Assembly (NCBI RefSeq): GCF_000757425.2
Contig: NZ_JPKR02000004.1
Span: 186,001 to 250,000 of the forward strand
Reading direction: 5' to 3'
Length of the DNA: 64,000 nucleotides
Source of the DNA: Tatumella morbirosei
Lineage (GTDB): Bacteria > Pseudomonadota > Gammaproteobacteria > Enterobacterales > Enterobacteriaceae
Made by a program: the position numbers and the translations under genes. This document shows, one piece after another, positions 36,832 through 46,368 of this stretch. Positions within the stretch are counted from its first letter, which is position 1; each line of letters begins with the position of its first letter. The notes beneath the pieces are model-generated. The model did no database searches, was not told where the DNA came from, and saw only the letters and a program-made list of their open reading frames with translations.

Positions 36832-38055
36832 TCAGGCACCTCCGACGGTCGCCACTTTCTCTGCAATCTTAGATAACGGTTCCTGCAGCGCCTGCACGGC
36901 TTTACTCAGTTTTGCTGCATCAGCGGCTTTCAGGTCTGCAGTGTAGTATTTGTAACCACCGGCAATTTTACCATCACGATAGGTATCAAGCATTTTATTG
37001 ACGTTAGCAAACTGAGTTTCAACACGTTGGGTCAAATCAGGATCGATTTTGCTCAGGCCAGGTTTCAGGAATTCAAACGCCTGCTGTGCACCTTCCACGT
37101 TACCGGCAAAGTCTACCAGGTCAATGTGACTGAAGGCTTCTTCTTCGCCACTGATTTTATTGCTCTGAACTTCTTCCAGCAGGTCTGCCGCACCGTTAGC
37201 CAGGTCTTCTGGCTTATAAGTCAGAGCTTTGGTCAGACTGTCCAGTTTAGTGACATTCTGCTGCAGTTCCGCGGCCAGTTTTTTGGTGTCATCGGTGATT
37301 TTGCCGTGACCGAACAGATCGCGTTCAATCGCGTGGAAACCGTGCCAGCCTACTTTAGGGTCGAGGTTAGAGGCGCGCATATCAATCAGATAATCCAGGT
37401 TGCCGGCGTTATCCGTCGCTTTGAAACCAGGCAGTACGAAACCGCTGACATCCGATTCGATACGTTCGTAGAACGGACGAGCTTTGGCATACTGCGCTTT
37501 AGCTTTTTCCAGATCACCGGCATCGATATCGGCTTTCAGTTGGTTAACTGCCACGACCATCGCGTCTACCACACCATTAACATAGGTGGCATAACCGACC
37601 GTGCCTTGTTTCAGCAGTTCAGCAGTACTGCCGGTGGCTTTAGCTGCACTTTTACCGGTGACGGTAAAGTTAATCAGTTCCTGTTTAGCGCCCGGGCAGT
37701 AAATCTGATATTTGCCGCCATCCAGTGTCAGGGTGAACTTAGCTGCCGGGAGTCCCGGTGCCAGGTTTTCCTTTTCACCCAGAATACGGTTGTCACTCAG
37801 TAATTCGATTTCAGTGATGGCGGTAGCAGTTTTGTTGACTACGGTGAAGGTGACCGGACCTGCTTTGGCACTATTATGGTCAACGATACAGGTTCCGCCT
37901 TCTGCGCCGGTCAGGGTGACATTCACCTGAGATACCCCATTGCTCACCGGCGCTGAGCCGCCGGCAGCCATGGCATCTACCGAGACCAGTAACAACGCCG
38001 AAACGATCGCTGAACTCAGAACGGAGGGTTTGTTAATAAAAGCGGATTTGAACAT
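36832..38055 (-). CDS. efeO: Periplasmic iron-binding component EfeO
   Basis: A 407-residue exported protein with a signal peptide to about residue 31 (ending MAAG). A cupredoxin-like domain (about 40-133, with GTCIVDH and QIYCPGA supplying Cys ligands) is followed by the imelysin/M75-type domain, with its HxxE motif in HGFHAIERDLFG. It binds iron in the periplasm and hands it to EfeU. It is about 30 residues longer than E. coli EfeO, mostly at the N terminus. Confidence 0.95.
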   Translation of the reverse strand: MFKSAFINKPSVLSSAIVSALLLVSVDAMAAGGSAPVSNGVSQVNVTLTGAEGGTCIVDHNSAKAGPVTFTVVNKTATAITEIELLSDNRILGEKENLAPGLPAAKFTLTLDGGKYQIYCPGAKQELINFTVTGKSAAKATGSTAELLKQGTVGYATYVNGVVDAMVVAVNQLKADIDAGDLEKAKAQYAKARPFYERIESDVSGFVLPGFKATDNAGNLDYLIDMRASNLDPKVGWHGFHAIERDLFGHGKITDDTKKLAAELQQNVTKLDSLTKALTYKPEDLANGAADLLEEVQSNKISGEEEAFSHIDLVDFAGNVEGAQQAFEFLKPGLSKIDPDLTQRVETQFANVNKMLDTYRDGKIAGGYKYYTADLKAADAAKLSKAVQALQEPLSKIAEKVATVGGA

Positions 38056-38066
38056 AAATAGATCCT

Positions 38067-39635
38067 TTATTTGCTTTCAGGAGAAACAGGACGATAACCG
38101 GCATCAGATGCCTGACGGGAATCGTCCCGGCGGCGCAATGCCAGAATGAGTAAAATAATGGCCAGCAACCCTAACAGTAGCGGCAACTGAATAGCCCAGA
38201 AGGTATGACGCAACTGTGCCTGAACTACGTTTTGCATGGCTTCATCTACCTGAGATTGCCAGCGGTCATCCAGTTGCCAGTCACAACCGACCTGCGGCAC
38301 TGAACTGCGGGCGGTATAGGTGCGTGGAGACAATAAACCGCCACCGGAAAGGGTCATCAGGGTGGTGGTGTGGGCGGCTGCACTGTAGATGGTCTGGCCT
38401 GCCGTTTCGGCATCGACTGAGCAGTTGACCTGCCAGCTGACATTATACGGACCAGGATGCTGCGCCGGACTCAACCCAACCGGAATACGATGACCATACA
38501 GTGCCATGACCTGATCCACAGTCAGCGTCTCAGGGAGTCCACTCACTTCCGGCTGGCGGGTAATATTCCATTCCTGCAATATCACGCCTTTCAGCTCCGA
38601 ACTTTTTTGTTGTCCGTCGGCCAGTTCATAGTGAAGCTGTTGCTGAGGGGTCGTAATCTGTAACTGATAACCTCCGGTTGAGGGTTTCAGCAGTGTGGCG
38701 CTACCTCCCCCCTGTAATGGGGCAGTGGCCGGAAGTTGCAGGGTGGCCCGGGGATAAGCGCTGAACAGTGCCAGTGCGGTCAGTGCCAGCACGGCGGCTG
38801 AGCTAAACAGTAACTGGCGGCTGCGGGTTACTGACGGTCGCAAATGGCGTGGCCAGTAGACCAGAATACCCACCAACACGATGTAAATTCCCCAGCCGAA
38901 CAGCTCAAGTAATCTTGGATCGGTAGGGATACCCAGCACCCCGGTTATCAGGGCTGAACGTACCGAACCGGGAGGAATGGCCCAACTGAGATTGGCGACC
39001 CGCTGCTGACCAATGTTAAGCCATCCCGCTTCATGGCCGCTACGCAGGGCACTGATAATCAGCCCGGCAGCGACCAGAATCAGGAACATACCGGTGTAGC
39101 GGAAGAAACGACCCAGATTAAGCCTGACTCCCCCGATATAGATCCCCCAGCCAATGACAATGGCAATGACCAACCCCAGAACGGCACCCGCCACCGCCCA
39201 GGCGGCAGACTGCGCAACAGAGAAGGTCGCCAGTAAAAAAACGCTGGTTTCAAAACCTTCTTTAAGGACGGCCAGAAAAGCCATGCTGGCCAGCGCCATG
39301 GCACTGGATTGCCGGATAGCGACAGCCGCTTCGCTTTCCAGCTGGCGCTTAATTTCATGAGCATGGTTGTTCATCCACATCACCATGCCGGTGACAAAAA
39401 ATACCGCGACCAGACCAATCACAGTTTCCATCGCTTCCTGGCTGGCCTGGGGCAGGGCTCGCTCGGACAGACTGAGGCCGACACCGACCAGTAACGAAAG
39501 GATCACGGCCAGCACGACGCCCGCCCACATGGCTACCAGGCTTTTCCCGTTTTTGCGCAAAAACGCGGCAATAATGCCGACGATCAGGGCCGCTTCCAGC
39601 CCTTCGCGCAGTGCGATAACAAAAGTGGCTAACAC
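38067..39635 (-). CDS. efeU: Iron permease EfeU (FTR1 family) with a large C-terminal extension
   Basis: Residues 1-270 form the FTR1-type permease with REGLE at 10-14; the second conserved iron motif reads KEGFE (125-129) where E. coli has REGLE. The protein is 522 residues against about 276 in E. coli. The added 250 residues comprise a membrane helix (about 274-294), a roughly 180-residue soluble domain containing cysteines that should face the periplasm, and a final helix (about 478-500) before a basic tail. The start is GTG behind GGGGAA. First gene of efeUOB, downstream of a Fur-like box. The extension looks native, not a frameshift. Confidence 0.9.
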   Translation of the reverse strand: MLATFVIALREGLEAALIVGIIAAFLRKNGKSLVAMWAGVVLAVILSLLVGVGLSLSERALPQASQEAMETVIGLVAVFFVTGMVMWMNNHAHEIKRQLESEAAVAIRQSSAMALASMAFLAVLKEGFETSVFLLATFSVAQSAAWAVAGAVLGLVIAIVIGWGIYIGGVRLNLGRFFRYTGMFLILVAAGLIISALRSGHEAGWLNIGQQRVANLSWAIPPGSVRSALITGVLGIPTDPRLLELFGWGIYIVLVGILVYWPRHLRPSVTRSRQLLFSSAAVLALTALALFSAYPRATLQLPATAPLQGGGSATLLKPSTGGYQLQITTPQQQLHYELADGQQKSSELKGVILQEWNITRQPEVSGLPETLTVDQVMALYGHRIPVGLSPAQHPGPYNVSWQVNCSVDAETAGQTIYSAAAHTTTLMTLSGGGLLSPRTYTARSSVPQVGCDWQLDDRWQSQVDEAMQNVVQAQLRHTFWAIQLPLLLGLLAIILLILALRRRDDSRQASDAGYRPVSPESK

Positions 39636-39659
39636 CAGAATTCCCCGTCACTCAATTCT

Positions 39660-39686
39660 AAATGATAATTACAATTAATATCATTT
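39660..39686. promoter_or_regulatory. Fur-like box upstream of efeUOB
   Basis: Inverted repeat beginning AAATGATAATTA and ending AATATCATTT, close to the 7-1-7 Fur consensus (TGATAAT/ATTATCA), about 25 bases upstream of the efeU start. EfeUOB is Fur-repressed in E. coli, so the call fits. Confidence 0.65.
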
Positions 39687-40111
39687 CTATGGGTATATGA
39701 AATATCCCGAATAGCAGCGAAAGTAAACCTGTAAGGGTTGAAACATTATGTAATAAATTGTTATCCGGCACGAAGTGTGAGGCATGAGTTATTTAATACT
39801 TAATAAATCCTGAATAAATTACCTTTTCCATCGCTGAAAATGGAAAACATCCGGCAATGTGGATCACTGACAGACCGGTCAGCACACGTGGCATCTCTTA
39901 TACCGTTGGCATCTTATGCGGTCATAGTCATCCTGTTCTGAGTGATGAAATGCTTATCAGTGAGCAGAGCGCTGCCATGCTGCCATTATCGAAACACTGG
40001 ACATCCTTTCCTGTATCGGGTGTTTTTTACACAATTTTCTGACCTCTGATGCGTTTTTTTTTCCATCCTGCACCATACTTCATCCACCGGTCTTGTTTGG
40101 GGAAAACGACT
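39687..40111. other. Intergenic region efeU/amyA
   Basis: About 425 bases between divergent genes. A 61-codon plus-strand ORF at 39857-40042 has no recognisable relatives and no ribosome site, so it is left uncalled. The amyA ribosome site GGGGAAAA lies at about 40099-40106. Confidence 0.35.
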
Positions 40112-41593
40112 ATGCAGAATCCTACGCTGTTTCAGTTTTTTCACTGGTACTATCCGGACGGAGGTAAACTCTGGCCGGAAGCTGCCGAAAAAGCCGCATG
40201 GCTGTCAGAAATTGGTATCACCGGAGTCTGGCTGCCTCCGGCCTGTAAAGGTAATTCCGGCGGAAGCTCAGTGGGTTACGATATCTACGATCTGTTTGAT
40301 CTTGGCGAATTTGATCAAAAGGGCACCCGGGCGACTAAGTACGGCGACAAAGAAGAATTGCTGGCAGCGATAAATGCCCTGCAGCAGCATAAGATCAGCG
40401 TGATCATGGATGTGGTACTCAACCATAAGATGGGTGCCGATGAAAAAGAGCAGGTGCAGGTTAACCGTGTGAATATGGACGATCGCGATGATATCAGTGA
40501 TGAAGTCATTGATGCTGAAGCCTGGACCCGTTTTACTTTCCCGGGCCGTAACGGAGAGTATTCAAAGTTTATCTGGGATTTCCGCTGTTTCAGCGGCGTT
40601 GATCATATTGAAAATCCGGACGAAAACGGCATCTTCAAGATTGTGAACGACTACACCGCCGGTGGCTGGAATGACCAGGTAGACTCAGAATTTGGTAATT
40701 ATGATTACCTGATGGGAGCAAACGTAGACTTCCGTAACAATGCCGTGAATGAAGAGCTGAAATACTGGGGCCGCTGGATTATCGATCAGACAAAATGTAA
40801 CGGCTTCAGGCTGGATGCTGTTAAACATATCCCAGCCTGGTTCTATAAAGAGTGGATTGACCATATTCAGGAACATTCGGAACAACCGATGTATATGGTG
40901 GCAGAATACTGGTCATTTGAAGTGGATGTGTTGCAGAATTATCTGCAACAGGTCGACTATAAAACCATGCTTTTCGATGCACCACTCCAGTTGAATTTCC
41001 ATCATGCCTCAAAAGGGGGGGCGGATTTCGATCTCAGTAAAATCTTTGATAATACGCTGGTGGCGGCGGATGCCGCGCATGCGGTGACGCTGGTCGCCAA
41101 CCACGATACTCAGCCGCTGCAGGCGCTGGAATCCCCGGTGGAACCCTGGTTTAAGCCTTTAGCCTATGCGCTGACCTTATTGCGCGAACAGGGAGTACCC
41201 ATCATCTTCTATCCGGATCTGACGGGGGCCAGTTATCAAGACAACGGTGATGACGGGAACCCTTGTACGGTGGAACTCCCGGTGATTGAGCATCTGGAAA
41301 CGCTGATCCGTGCACGTCAGACTTATGCCTGGGGTGCTCAGACTGACTATTTTGACCATCCTAACTGCATCGCTTTCAGCCGCAGTGGTACGGCAGAGCA
41401 GCAGGGATGTGTGGTCGTGATGTCTAACGGTGAGGCCGGAGAGAAGAGTATCGATACCGGAGAAGCGTTGGCACAGCGAAAATGGCGTGATTTACTGGGC
41501 AATCGTGAAGAGATTGTCGAAACTGACGAACAGGGGCAGGGGCAGTTCTTGTGTAATGCAGGCAGTGTCAGCGTCTGGATATTGGCGGAGTAA
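40112..41593 (+). CDS. amyA: Cytoplasmic alpha-amylase
   Basis: Hydrolyses alpha-1,4 glucans inside the cell. The ATG at 40112 gives 493 residues against 495 in E. coli AmyA, starting [18 protein letters not shown]; the upstream in-frame ATG lacks a ribosome site. GH13 regions are intact: [19 protein letters not shown] with the nucleophile Asp, VAEYW with the acid/base Glu, and LVANHDTQP with the transition-state Asp. No signal peptide. Transcribed alone. Confidence 0.97.
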   Translation: MQNPTLFQFFHWYYPDGGKLWPEAAEKAAWLSEIGITGVWLPPACKGNSGGSSVGYDIYDLFDLGEFDQKGTRATKYGDKEELLAAINALQQHKISVIMDVVLNHKMGADEKEQVQVNRVNMDDRDDISDEVIDAEAWTRFTFPGRNGEYSKFIWDFRCFSGVDHIENPDENGIFKIVNDYTAGGWNDQVDSEFGNYDYLMGANVDFRNNAVNEELKYWGRWIIDQTKCNGFRLDAVKHIPAWFYKEWIDHIQEHSEQPMYMVAEYWSFEVDVLQNYLQQVDYKTMLFDAPLQLNFHHASKGGADFDLSKIFDNTLVAADAAHAVTLVANHDTQPLQALESPVEPWFKPLAYALTLLREQGVPIIFYPDLTGASYQDNGDDGNPCTVELPVIEHLETLIRARQTYAWGAQTDYFDHPNCIAFSRSGTAEQQGCVVVMSNGEAGEKSIDTGEALAQRKWRDLLGNREEIVETDEQGQGQFLCNAGSVSVWILAE

Positions 41594-41848
41594 CCCCTGC
41601 CAGTATAAGTGTGTTTTATCGACAGGTTGGTGAGTACCAGCCCTCTGCGGAGCATATTTTCTCAGGGGGCTGTGCCCTCAGAGAAATGTAATCTGCATTA
41701 ACTCTGTCCTGCTGGCTGTTATCCACGCTGCCACGCTAAAAGCGTTGAGCTTAAACAGGGTATTACCGTATCCGCCCGGTATACCGGGCATTAAGTTCGC
41801 TGAGTTTTTACGTTCAGTACTTCACCAATATGCCACCAAAAGGACTTT

Positions 41849-42133
41849 ATGCAGTTACGACGATTCAGAGCAGGGGATGAGGCTGCACTATTCCGGGTCT
41901 TTTGTTCCTCAATTCGTGATATCGCTGCCAGGGACTATACGCCACAGCAAATTGCCGCATGGGCCTCAGAGGATATTGATGCTCATCACAGGGTCGCGTT
42001 GATGAGAAAACTTCAGCCATTTGTGGTGATGGAACGAGGATCCCCGGTGCTCCGGGGTGTGACACTGGAAAATGCGCGGATGCGTAAATTACTCCGTTTC
42101 CGGGGGGATAGCTGTGGCGGCTTGCCAACATAA
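41849..42133 (+). pseudogene. GNAT acetyltransferase, 5' remnant
   Basis: The first 63 residues (MQLRRFRAGDEAALFRVFCS through FVVMERG) match the start of a GNAT-family N-acetyltransferase of the YafP/ElaA-like kind, which normally continues with an IVGYADL-type core. Here the frame instead runs into unrelated residues and stops after 94 codons, so the acetyl-CoA-binding core is missing. A good AGGA ribosome site remains. A ten-C run follows at 42148-42157. The gene was probably truncated by the event that brought in the DUF2235 gene. Confidence 0.7.
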
Positions 42134-42147
42134 TAGCCTGTGCCCTT

Positions 42148-42157
42148 CCCCCCCCCC
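42148..42157. repeat. Homopolymer run of ten C
   Basis: Ten consecutive C between the GNAT remnant and the DUF2235 gene, in non-coding sequence 216 bases before the latter's start. Confidence 0.9.
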
Positions 42158-42373
42158 TCCTGTTCACCTTAATTGCCAACGACATCATAGTTTAACCAGT
42201 TTATTCGTTAAAACAGCGCGCTATTCCATATGCGAGCATATCTCCTGGCATGATTTTCATGGGGCTGTCATCCACTCAGTACTCAGTAATGATGAGATGT
42301 CAGTACGACTGAGTTTGCTGTGGAGAATGAAATGCTTTGCGGTGATTTTGTTAAAATATAAACGGAGTTAGCT

Positions 42374-43732
42374 ATGGAATATATTACAAGCGCAGTTAAG
42401 GTAAAACAGCTGGTTAAACTGACAATCGGTGTCTTTTTTGATGGTACAGGGCAAAACGCGAATAATCTGCTGACAGCTCAGGAAAAAGATGAATGCAGGT
42501 TCTCAAATATTTACCGGCTTTATAAAAACTACGGGAATAATCATGCTGATAATTTCGCTGTTTATATCGAAGGTGCAGGAACCAAAAATGGAGCAGGTGA
42601 TAATACTCTCGTACAAGCCATGGGTGTTGATGTTCCCCTGGTGACTACAGGGTATGGCGTGTTTGCTAAATATAGTAATAGTGTCACGCAAATTGCTGAG
42701 CAAATTAAAAATTTTCTTCCGCAAGCAGGTTTGGAAAAAAATACCTTAACCCTGACCTTTGATGTGTTTGGTTTTAGTCGCGGTGCGGCCACTGCCAGAC
42801 ACTTCGTTAATATGGTTAATTCTTTGGACCCCTCCGTAACGAATATTCTGACGGAAGTTGCTCAGGATAAAGGTTATGAAATCAGTAAAATCCCGGAAGT
42901 CAGATTTCTTGGACTTTATGATACTGTTGCGTCCATTTGGCGCCTTGGAACATTATGGGGGGATCCTCATGATACCGGTGATACCAATGGCCTGAAAGTT
43001 GCGCTGGGTAAGGATGCAGCGAAAACTGTTTTTCAGTTAACGGCCGGGCATGAGTGCCGATACAATTTCCCTTTGAACAGGGTGGGCGGCAGTTATTTTG
43101 AGTTAGAACTGCCTGGTGCTCATTCAGATATCGGCGGTTCTTATGCAAGCCAGGAGAATGAAGTTTCAGAAATTACCCAGGCTAAATATGATATTCCAAT
43201 TGTTAATGATTCGATAAAGAAAGTGACCGATGAACTCGCTCAGTTAAGAAAAGACAGTAAGTGGAATATTCTGTTGGAAAACACCGATGTTGTAAGCGGT
43301 CTCCTCCCGGCCCCTTATCATCAGGGTGTTTGCCGGAGAAATGTATCAGGAGATTTGCAGTACGTTGCACTGATGCTAATGTTGAAAGCCGCGATTAACC
43401 AGGGGTGTCCTTTCTCTGATGAAGCGATGCTTTATGAAAATAACATTCCAGAGGATTTGAAAGAATATTATCAACATGCATTATTAGTTTCAGAGGATGT
43501 TTTTATTGGCAAGGAGGCCCGGATAGACCCCAAAATTATCGACGAAATTCCCCCCCGTTACATCCATATCTCAGGTTCCTGGCAAAATGTATTATGGCCG
43601 TGGGGCTATGCACCGGAAGGACTCTCTCAGGAAGTTATGCCCGAGGGTATCAGAGACCCCCGTGCTGTTATTGATAATTACCAACCGAACAGGCCCGATA
43701 CGGGATGGCAGAGAAAAGTTTTCAATAATTGA
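42374..43732 (+). CDS. DUF2235 alpha/beta hydrolase, Tle1-like phospholipase
   Basis: A 452-residue protein of the DUF2235 family, which includes type VI secretion lipase effectors (Tle1). The N-terminal GVFFDGTGQNANN, the nucleophile elbow GFSRGAA (S135), LYDTVAS (D183) and GAHSDIGG (H250, D252) are the family hallmarks. There are no signal peptide or membrane helices. The ATG follows ACGGAG. It is more A+T rich than the neighbouring amyA. No VgrG, PAAR, Hcp, immunity-like lipoprotein or ankyrin gene is adjacent, which is unusual for a Tle1 effector. It could be an orphan effector, a transferred fragment of a T6SS island, or a non-secreted hydrolase. Confidence 0.85.
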   Translation: MEYITSAVKVKQLVKLTIGVFFDGTGQNANNLLTAQEKDECRFSNIYRLYKNYGNNHADNFAVYIEGAGTKNGAGDNTLVQAMGVDVPLVTTGYGVFAKYSNSVTQIAEQIKNFLPQAGLEKNTLTLTFDVFGFSRGAATARHFVNMVNSLDPSVTNILTEVAQDKGYEISKIPEVRFLGLYDTVASIWRLGTLWGDPHDTGDTNGLKVALGKDAAKTVFQLTAGHECRYNFPLNRVGGSYFELELPGAHSDIGGSYASQENEVSEITQAKYDIPIVNDSIKKVTDELAQLRKDSKWNILLENTDVVSGLLPAPYHQGVCRRNVSGDLQYVALMLMLKAAINQGCPFSDEAMLYENNIPEDLKEYYQHALLVSEDVFIGKEARIDPKIIDEIPPRYIHISGSWQNVLWPWGYAPEGLSQEVMPEGIRDPRAVIDNYQPNRPDTGWQRKVFNN

Positions 43733-44169
43733 GAGTCGTTAGTTGAAGAAGAGCCCTCAATAAGGGTATCGGGGGCTAAATTACCAAAATCTGTAGACAG
43801 GAGGGTCGCGGCGATAACTGCCTACTTTTCCTTTCACCTTAGTGATGGATAAATCTCGCTTTTAATTCATTCCCGACAAGGGCGTGTTTACTATCAGAGG
43901 GCACCCTAAAACCTTTTCAACACTGTTATTGATACCCAGGTCGCAAAGTTCTACTCTTGCCACGATTTTTTTGATAATTGTTAAGGGGTTAGCCGGATAC
44001 GCCAGGGGCAGCACGATACACCAGAATCCGGAGCTTCAACCGGAGGTTAAGACGTGCCGGTTGCGAGAAGGTTCCAGTCGGGTATGCATCCGGCAGTGAC
44101 TGTAGGTTTAACCATGAGCAACTGCCGGTATCTGAAATTTCAGGAGATTTGCCGGGATCGGCTCATCGG
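43733..44169. other. Non-coding region after the DUF2235 gene
   Basis: 437 bases with no recognisable gene. A 71-codon plus-strand ORF (43884-44099) has no ribosome site or family resemblance. No candidate immunity gene was seen here. Confidence 0.35.
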
Positions 44170-44910
44170 TCAGTGGTTATTCTGATTCCATTTAGCGATA
44201 TTTTTCAGTGGCTGTTTGATATAGGGGCTGGCTTTAATCAGCGAAAACAGCAGGTTATTCACCAGGGTGCCGGTTTTGTCCATCGGACGGTCGATGTCAA
44301 GGAATAGTACGGCTCGCAGTTCATCGGTATCATTACGAACTTCATGCTCGTAGGAATCATCAAACAGAACGACTTTGCCTTCTTCCCAGTGCAGCTTCTG
44401 GTCATCAACACGAATCCACAGTTTTTCCTTTTCTTTTGGCACAATCAGACCCAGATGCGCACGAACAACGGCACGGGTTGGTCCTTTGTGCGGAACAATA
44501 TGGTAGTGCGGTTGCAGTATCGAGAACATGGCGGTACGCATATGCGGGATGGCGCCAATGAGTTCAGCGGTTTTCGGGCAAATAGCACAGTTTTCGTCCA
44601 CCCGGTTCCCGTAAACATAAAATCCAAAGGTCTTCCAGTTATCACCTTTTGAGATCCGTTTCTGATCCGGGGAAATCTGATGGAATGACGGGATCTTCTC
44701 CGGATTCTTCAGTAGATCGTCCAGTTCGGCACGAATCTCCTGCCAGTTGTTTTCCAGCAAAGGAACCCAGTCAAAAGCTGAATTATCGATCTTCGGGGTG
44801 GTGGCGATGAGTGAATGTCGTGTCTGAAAATCATTATTCCAGCGCAGAAACTTTTTGCCGGTTTTCATCAATAAACGACGTAAAAATGGTGCACGTGCTG
44901 TCTGTTGCAT
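44170..44910 (-). CDS. Aspartyl/asparaginyl beta-hydroxylase family dioxygenase (LpxO-like)
   Basis: A 246-residue Fe(II)/2-oxoglutarate dioxygenase. Iron is bound by H141 (HIVPHKGP) and H189 (SYEHEVRND), and the 2-oxoglutarate-binding Arg is in ELRAVLFLDI. This is the family of LpxO, which 2-hydroxylates a lipid A secondary acyl chain, and of the aspartyl hydroxylases. No membrane helix is obvious; LpxO proteins usually carry N-terminal hydrophobic segments, so a peptide or small-molecule substrate is also possible. Transcribed alone. Confidence 0.85.
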   Translation of the reverse strand: MQQTARAPFLRRLLMKTGKKFLRWNNDFQTRHSLIATTPKIDNSAFDWVPLLENNWQEIRAELDDLLKNPEKIPSFHQISPDQKRISKGDNWKTFGFYVYGNRVDENCAICPKTAELIGAIPHMRTAMFSILQPHYHIVPHKGPTRAVVRAHLGLIVPKEKEKLWIRVDDQKLHWEEGKVVLFDDSYEHEVRNDTDELRAVLFLDIDRPMDKTGTLVNNLLFSLIKASPYIKQPLKNIAKWNQNNH

Positions 44911-45400
44911 AAATATATCCCTGCAATAAATGCATTAAATATGCGGGGGGCCGGGGTACCTGTCAGTTTGGGTATCAGCCTGCGTTCTGAATTATTGTCC
45001 GGGTATTCCCACGATAGTCGTACGGAAAATTACCTGATTTACTGAATTTAATATTATTTTTTACGAAACCTGCGTCTGCATTCGCAAAAAAACCTCTATA
45101 AAATGCCATTACTGCCGGTATTCTGCTTATCAAAAAAGGCGAATTTCAAAAAAGTCATCATTAATACAGAAGGTTATCTTATCTTCATGAACTCGCGTTA
45201 TCGATGAGATCACAAAATAACCTAATGACCGTTTCTGGTTTCGCTACAGGGCACCAGCCTCCAAATCCGTACAAAATTTCGCCCCGTCACGGTGCTTACC
45301 GGGCAGGGAAATGCACTGTCAGGTGACAAATCCGCCACCCTGTAACTTCCTGCATTACAGTTTTTTTTAATAAGATATTGAAAATTAATAACAATATAAA
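44911..45400. other. Intergenic region upstream of the substrate-binding protein gene
   Basis: About 490 bases, A+T rich, with no gene I can support. TGTCA-GG-TGACA at 45317-45328 is a short inverted repeat that could bind a regulator about 100 bases upstream of the sigma-54-like promoter. Confidence 0.35.
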
Positions 45401-45401
45401 A

Positions 45402-45419
45402 CAGGCACGATTTGTGCAA
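45402..45419 (+). promoter_or_regulatory. Sigma-54-like promoter of the substrate-binding protein gene
   Basis: AGGCACGATTTGTGCAA keeps the invariant GG-N10-GC spacing (GG 45404-45405, GC 45416-45417) and the GGCACG half of the consensus. The start would be near 45429, directly under the GTATAC site. Confidence 0.55.
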
Positions 45420-45426
45420 CAGATAT

Positions 45427-45438
45427 GGTATACGAAAT
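45427..45438. promoter_or_regulatory. TNGTATACGA operator, copy 1
   Basis: GGTATACGAAAT, preceded by T, fits the TNGTATACNA pattern of FadR-subfamily GntR regulators. It lies over the predicted start of the substrate-binding protein transcript. Confidence 0.6.
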
Positions 45439-45476
45439 TCTATATCCGTTATCCAACATCTGTCACCGGAGGCTTT

Positions 45477-46289
45477 ATGAAAAAAACGTTTATCTCTTTA
45501 GCGCTAGTTACCCTGGCCAGTGTTTCTTCTATTCATGCAGCAAATGCCGATCAATTAGATACGATTATTGATTCCGGGAAACTTCGTTGTGCCGTCACTC
45601 TCGATTTCCCTCCGATGGGAATGCGGGATGATAAAAATAATCCGGAAGGTTTCGATGTGGATTACTGTAAGGATCTGGCCAAAGTGTTGGGTGTGACCCC
45701 GGTGATTGTCGAAACGCCTTTCCCTGATCGTATTCCTGCGCTGATGTCCGGTCGTGCTGATGTGATTGTGGCGAGTACTTCCGATACCCTGGAACGTGCC
45801 AAAACAGTTTCAATGACCATCCCGTACTTCGCTTTCCAGATGGTGGTATTGACCCGCGACGATAAAAACATCAATAGCTTCGACGATCTGAAAGGTCGTC
45901 CGGTAGGGGACACCAGCGGTACTTTTGAAGCCATTGCCCTGGCGAAAAGCGTAAAAGACTGGGGAACCGGCTCATTCCGGGCTTATCAGTCGCAAAATGA
46001 TACTATCCTGGCCGTTGCTCAGGGGCATATCGATGCCGCAGTAGTGACCAATACCGTGGCTTCATCGGCAATTAAATCCGGCAAATATAAAGGTCTGAAA
46101 ATTGCCGGTAACGCACCTTATACCATCGACTACGTTTCCCTGGCGGTGAAACGTGATCAATATGGGCTGACCCACTTCCTCAATCTGTTTGTTAACCAGC
46201 AGGTTCGCACCGGCCGTTATGCTGAACTGTATAAAAAATGGGTCGGCGGCACTCCGGTGAATCTGACCGTTCCTGGCGTCTATTACTGA
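45477..46289 (+). CDS. Amino-acid ABC transporter periplasmic substrate-binding protein
   Basis: A 270-residue family-3 solute-binding protein. The signal peptide covers residues 1-24 (MKKTFISLALVTLASVSS... ANA). The mature part has LRCAVTLDFPPMGMRDD, GFDVDYCKDLAKVLG and the ligand-contact segment GDTSGTFEA. The ATG at 45477 behind CCGGAGG is chosen over an ORF opening 33 codons upstream. With the two permeases and the ATPase further on, it forms a polar amino-acid importer; the hydroxyproline-type enzymes around it suggest a proline or hydroxyproline derivative as ligand. It is followed by its own terminator. Confidence 0.93.
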   Translation: MKKTFISLALVTLASVSSIHAANADQLDTIIDSGKLRCAVTLDFPPMGMRDDKNNPEGFDVDYCKDLAKVLGVTPVIVETPFPDRIPALMSGRADVIVASTSDTLERAKTVSMTIPYFAFQMVVLTRDDKNINSFDDLKGRPVGDTSGTFEAIALAKSVKDWGTGSFRAYQSQNDTILAVAQGHIDAAVVTNTVASSAIKSGKYKGLKIAGNAPYTIDYVSLAVKRDQYGLTHFLNLFVNQQVRTGRYAELYKKWVGGTPVNLTVPGVYY

Positions 46290-46311
46290 TACCTGACTTG
46301 CCCTGCTTTTG

Positions 46312-46337
46312 CCCGCCAGCAGTGGCGGGTATTTTTT
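46312..46337 (+). terminator. Terminator/attenuator after the binding-protein gene
   Basis: CCCGCCA-GCAG-TGGCGGG is followed by TATTTTTT. Placed inside the cluster, it would keep binding-protein message in excess over the downstream racemase. Confidence 0.8.
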
Positions 46338-46368
46338 GCACCAGAAATGATGTGGAGAGAGTTTGCTG

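Noticed and set aside
39857..40042. 61-codon ORF between efeU and amyA
   Set aside because: No ribosome site and no recognisable relatives; could not be supported.
42072..42371. 99-codon ORF spanning the C10 tract
   Set aside because: Composition is Cys/Ser/His-rich and erratic and it runs through the homopolymer; chance ORF.
42374..43732. Part of a full type VI secretion locus
   Set aside because: No Hcp, VgrG, PAAR or Tss component genes in the neighbourhood.
43884..44099. 71-codon ORF after the DUF2235 gene, considered as an immunity protein
   Set aside because: No signal peptide, ribosome site or family pattern; position alone is not enough.
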